From positions 1 to 64,000 of the forward strand of contig NZ_JASHKB010000019.1 in the NCBI RefSeq assembly GCF_030732865.1: 64,000 nt of DNA. The letters run 5' to 3'. Origin of the DNA: Roseitalea sp. MMSF_3546 (GTDB lineage Bacteria > Pseudomonadota > Alphaproteobacteria > Rhizobiales > Rhizobiaceae). Position numbers and translations under genes: made by a program. Below, in pieces: positions 61,106 through 64,000 of the stretch. A model generated the notes under the pieces. It saw only the letters and a program-made list of their open reading frames with translations, ran no database searches and was not told where the DNA came from. Each line of letters opens with the position of its first letter. The stretch's first letter is position 1.

Positions 61106-62422
61106 ATGCAAAGAGCCACCGCCCAGACCGGCGCCCTGCCCCCCCGCCTCCTTGCCCTCGTGTTGAAAACCCTGACGCTCGCCCTGGTCTTCGCCGCGAT
61201 CGTCGCGATCGCCCCGGCGAACGCCAATCCCAAATATGCGGGCATCGTCATCGACGCCAACACCGGCAAGACGCTGTACGACTACCGCGCCGACAACACC
61301 CGCTACCCGGCCTCGCTGACCAAGATGATGACGGTCTACATGATGTTCGAGGCGATGCAGACGGGTCAGCTCAAGCCCTCGACCCCGATTCGCATTTCGC
61401 GCCATGCCGCCTCCATGGTCCCGTCCAAGCTCGGCATTCCGGCCGGCGGAACGATCACCGCGGAAGCGGCGATCCTGTCGCTGGTCACCAAGTCTGCCAA
61501 CGATGTCGCCGCCGCCGTCGCCGAGCATCTTGGCGGCACCGAGAGCCAGTTCGCCCGGATGATGACGCGCAAGGCGCGCGCGCTGGGCATGAAGTCGACC
61601 ACCTTCCGCAACGCCTCCGGCCTGCCCAATTCGGGCCAGGTGACCACCGCCCGCGACATGGCCCGCCTCGGCATCGCGCTGCAGGAGCATTTTCCCGACA
61701 AGTTCCGGTACTTCTCGACCCGCTCCTTCGAATATGCCGGCACCACCCACCGCAATCACAACCGGCTTCTTGGCCGCATCAAGGGCGTCGACGGCATCAA
61801 GACCGGCTATATCCGCGCCTCCGGCTTCAATCTGGTCACCTCGGTGAACACCGGCGGCCGCTCGATCGTGGCCGTCGTGATGGGCGGCCGCACCGGCGCC
61901 TCGCGCAACGCGCAGATGGAAAAGCTTGTCGCCGAGTATCTGCCCAGGGCATCGCGGCGCGATCGCGGGCCGCTGATCGCCAAGCGCGGCGCGACCCGCT
62001 TCGCCATCCGGGGCGCCAGCATCGCATCGGTCCCCACCAGCCGCCTGCCGGTGCCCTCGCTCGCCGCGCGCAGCCAGACCGTCGCCGAAAAGCCCCTGCT
62101 GAACGCCTATGCCGCCGCACCCAAGCGGGCCGCCGGATCGGTCGACCCGATCACCACCGCTTCGGCCGCACCGCGTACCGGTTGGGTGATCCAGATCGGT
62201 GCGCTGGAAAGCGAAGGCCAGGCGCTCGACTATCTGAGCACGGCCCAGTCGCGCGCCGCCAGCGTGCTCGGCGGCCGCGACCCGTTCATCGAGGTGTTCG
62301 TCAAGTCCGGGGTGACCTATCACCGCGCCCGCTTTGCCGGTTTCGGCTCGAAATCGGAGGCCTGGGGCGCCTGTGAAAGCCTCAAGGCATACGATTACGC
62401 CTGCCTGGCCTACCAGCTGTGA
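61106..62422 (+). CDS. D-alanyl-D-alanine carboxypeptidase with SPOR domain
   Basis: A penicillin-binding protein of the peptidase S11 family, 438 residues, trimming peptidoglycan side chains in the periplasm. N-terminal export signal (LLALVLKTLTLALVFAAIVAIAPANA), then SxxK (Ser70 in ASLTKMMTVY), SXN (KSANDVAAAVAEH) and KTG (GIKTGYIRASG). A linker leads to a C-terminal SPOR domain (WVIQIGALESEGQALDYLSTAQ), which binds denuded glycan at the division site. The ATG at 61106 is preferred; TTG 61088 and GTG 61097 extend it slightly. Confidence 0.94.
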   Translation: MQRATAQTGALPPRLLALVLKTLTLALVFAAIVAIAPANANPKYAGIVIDANTGKTLYDYRADNTRYPASLTKMMTVYMMFEAMQTGQLKPSTPIRISRHAASMVPSKLGIPAGGTITAEAAILSLVTKSANDVAAAVAEHLGGTESQFARMMTRKARALGMKSTTFRNASGLPNSGQVTTARDMARLGIALQEHFPDKFRYFSTRSFEYAGTTHRNHNRLLGRIKGVDGIKTGYIRASGFNLVTSVNTGGRSIVAVVMGGRTGASRNAQMEKLVAEYLPRASRRDRGPLIAKRGATRFAIRGASIASVPTSRLPVPSLAARSQTVAEKPLLNAYAAAPKRAAGSVDPITTASAAPRTGWVIQIGALESEGQALDYLSTAQSRAASVLGGRDPFIEVFVKSGVTYHRARFAGFGSKSEAWGACESLKAYDYACLAYQL

Positions 62423-62465
62423 CGGCTGTGTCCGCCGTCACCGCGTCTCAGCACAGTTTTGCGTA

Positions 62466-63170
62466 TCAGGACCGTTCATTATGAAGTCGCAACAGAAAAT
62501 CCTTCGCTTCGTTAATCCGCTGGGCCAGAAACGAACTGCCGCCGAGGTCGGGGTGGACGCGCTGCATGAGGCTTCGGTGGGCCTTGCGGATCTCGGCCAG
62601 CGACGCGCCCGGTTCAAGACCAAGGATCTGGTAGGCCTCCTGCTCTGTCATGGCGCCCGAATTGGCCGCGGGGCGCTCCCGCGGGCCGCCATCCGTGTCC
62701 GCGTCGTCGCGCCAACCGGGCATGCGGCGGTCAAGATACGCCTCCAGTAGCTGCACGCTCTCGCCGTCGTCCCGGACCTCCTGCGCCAGTTGCATGAGCT
62801 CTTCCTCGCTCATCGACTGAAGCTGACGGCCCTCGAATGTGCCGCCCAGGACCATCCCGTCCATCTCGCCGGTGTCATGGTCGAGGATCATTTCCAGCAT
62901 CGCGCTGCGAACCGTCGAGCGCTGCCCCGGTGCGGCCCTTACGCTCGCCGCCCGGCGGGCCCGCGCGAACATGGCAAACGCGAACACGATCAGCGGCGCG
63001 CCCAGGCCGACCCGTCCGGTGATCGTCAGAAGAAGGCCCAGAAGTCCGATCGCGGACGGCCCGAACATGCGCAGCGTGGATGCAATCTGGGCCGGCGAGC
63101 TGACCAGAAAGTACCACACGCCCAGCGCGCCGAAACCCAACAGGCCGACCAGGACAATCAGCGCGGTCAT
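62466..63170 (-). CDS. Membrane-anchored J-domain protein
   Basis: A 234-residue protein with two N-terminal membrane segments (LIVLVGLLGFGALGVWYFLV and SAIGLLGLLLTITGRVGLGAPLIVFAFAMFA), a charged linker, and a C-terminal J domain with the HPD motif in RSLMQRVHPDLGGSSFLAQRINEAKD. The layout resembles the Tim14/Pam18-type J proteins. It would recruit DnaK at the membrane; partner unknown. Its ATG overlaps the vWA gene stop (ATGA), so the two are coupled. Confidence 0.88.
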   Translation of the reverse strand: MTALIVLVGLLGFGALGVWYFLVSSPAQIASTLRMFGPSAIGLLGLLLTITGRVGLGAPLIVFAFAMFARARRAASVRAAPGQRSTVRSAMLEMILDHDTGEMDGMVLGGTFEGRQLQSMSEEELMQLAQEVRDDGESVQLLEAYLDRRMPGWRDDADTDGGPRERPAANSGAMTEQEAYQILGLEPGASLAEIRKAHRSLMQRVHPDLGGSSFLAQRINEAKDFLLRLHNERS

Positions 63171-63907
63171 CGACCGTTCGAGCCCCCCTTCAACTGGCCC
63201 AGCAGCTTGCGGTCCGACTGGCTGCCGCGTGCCTCGAGCGCCTTGAGCCCGCCGGTCGCGTAAACGGCGATCGACTTGAGCAGGTCGGCGAGCACCTGCG
63301 GGGCCGACGGATCGAAACGGAACCATCCGCCGCGGGTCAGGCGGGCCACTTCGCGAAACACCGTCTCGGCTCCGGGCTCCCTGCCCTCCTGGAAGACGAA
63401 GGCCGGCACGCCGCGCACGCCAAGCTGGCCAGCCGCATGACCGATCGCATCGGCGTTCTCCTCCATCGCATCGCCGATATAGACCAGAGCGGAGATTGGC
63501 GCCTTGTTGTGTTCCTTGAGCGCGTGCTTGAGAATTTTCTCGATCTGCGTGCGACCGGCCCGGCAGTCGATGCGGCTCATCATGCCGGCCAGTTCAGGCC
63601 CGTTGCGCGCCCAGCGCGAGGCACGGCATTCGCCGAAACCGCGAAAGTAGACCAGTTGCATGTTCAGCGACGTCGACCGGGCCACGCTCTCGAACATCTG
63701 CGCCTGGATGTTGCACGCCATGTCCCAGGTCGGCTGCCGGCTCATGGTGGCGTCCAGGGCAAGCACGATCCGTCCCGAGCCGCCGCTGCCCGGCTTGATC
63801 GTTCTGGCGGCGTTCAGGAATGCGGCAATGTCGCCGGATCCGGACTTTTCGGCCACCGACGATCGGCGCTTGTCGGGGGCGCTTGGATTTGCCGGTGTCT
63901 TGCTCAT
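63167..63907 (-). CDS. vWA-domain protein
   Basis: A 246-residue protein with a von Willebrand factor A fold. The metal-site strand reads IVLALDATMSRQPTWD, a DXTXS variant of the usual DXSXS MIDAS; later strands are SALVYIGDAMEENADAIG and VPAFVFQEGREPGAE. A disordered Ser/Lys-rich N-terminus precedes it, and no signal peptide is seen. Coupled to the J-domain gene. The function is unknown. Confidence 0.85.
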   Translation of the reverse strand: MSKTPANPSAPDKRRSSVAEKSGSGDIAAFLNAARTIKPGSGGSGRIVLALDATMSRQPTWDMACNIQAQMFESVARSTSLNMQLVYFRGFGECRASRWARNGPELAGMMSRIDCRAGRTQIEKILKHALKEHNKAPISALVYIGDAMEENADAIGHAAGQLGVRGVPAFVFQEGREPGAETVFREVARLTRGGWFRFDPSAPQVLADLLKSIAVYATGGLKALEARGSQSDRKLLGQLKGGSNGR

Positions 63908-64000
63908 AAGTGCAAATGTGGCGCGACCGCCAGCCGATGCAAGGTTGCCGTGCAGGCTAGCTGGCGAAAATGTCAGGAATGCGGATAGGCTCGCGCGCCG

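Overview
The window is GC-rich chromosomal DNA of an alphaproteobacterium, most likely Hyphomicrobiales (Rhizobiales). Pointers to this are the dusB-ntrB-ntrC-ntrY-ntrX-trkA-dat-hfq-hflX order, a fused ispDF, a pyruvate dehydrogenase E1 beta with its own lipoyl domain, LpxI instead of LpxH, an EipB/DUF1849 envelope protein, and a lexA operator of the GAAC-N7-GAAC type. The genus cannot be fixed from sequence alone. Almost everything is core housekeeping. No prophage, transposase, CRISPR array, tRNA or rRNA was seen.

Layout. 0.3-12 kb (minus): nitrogen regulation and RNA metabolism, dusB-ntrB-ntrC, then ntrY-ntrX-trkA, then dat and hfq-hflX, mostly with 4-nt stop/start overlaps. 12.1-13.9 kb (plus): ispDF and pncC, converging on a minus run from 13.9 to 24 kb. 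That run makes and lipoylates the pyruvate dehydrogenase complex: pdhA, pdhB, a Uma2-type nuclease-fold gene, pdhC, small genes, lpdA, an unusual split pentapeptide-repeat pair, lipA and ratA. 24.2-27.7 kb (minus): ftsB, eno, kdsA and a glyoxalase-like gene. 27.8-32.9 kb: a DUF4864 secreted protein, a palindromic intergenic repeat, tgt-queA (queuosine), two cyclophilins, coaD and a secreted hypothetical. 33-40 kb: a possible 30-aa membrane peptide, SOS repressor lexA, comEC (minus), gltX and gltA.

40-53 kb (minus) is the classic envelope/translation block, transcribed from rpsB: rpsB-tsf-pyrH-frr-uppS-cdsA-rseP-bamA-lpxD-fabZ-lpxA-lpxI-lpxB. It links translation factors to undecaprenyl and phospholipid synthesis, outer-membrane protein assembly and lipid A. 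dxr, found near this block in many bacteria, is absent from it. 53-64 kb: eipB, a plus cluster ridA-gdpD-COG3146-HIT, clpS-clpA, a phasin with a well-defined promoter and repeated operator-like boxes, a SPOR-domain D,D-carboxypeptidase, and a vWA / membrane-anchored J-domain pair.

No clearly new multi-gene system is evident. The best leads are local: the unannotated small ORF before lexA, the split pentapeptide gene inside the PDH cluster, the paired TTGTGC-N2-TGCA boxes at the phasin promoter, a queuosine transglycosylase that has lost zinc ligands, and a composition drop confined to the BamA barrel.
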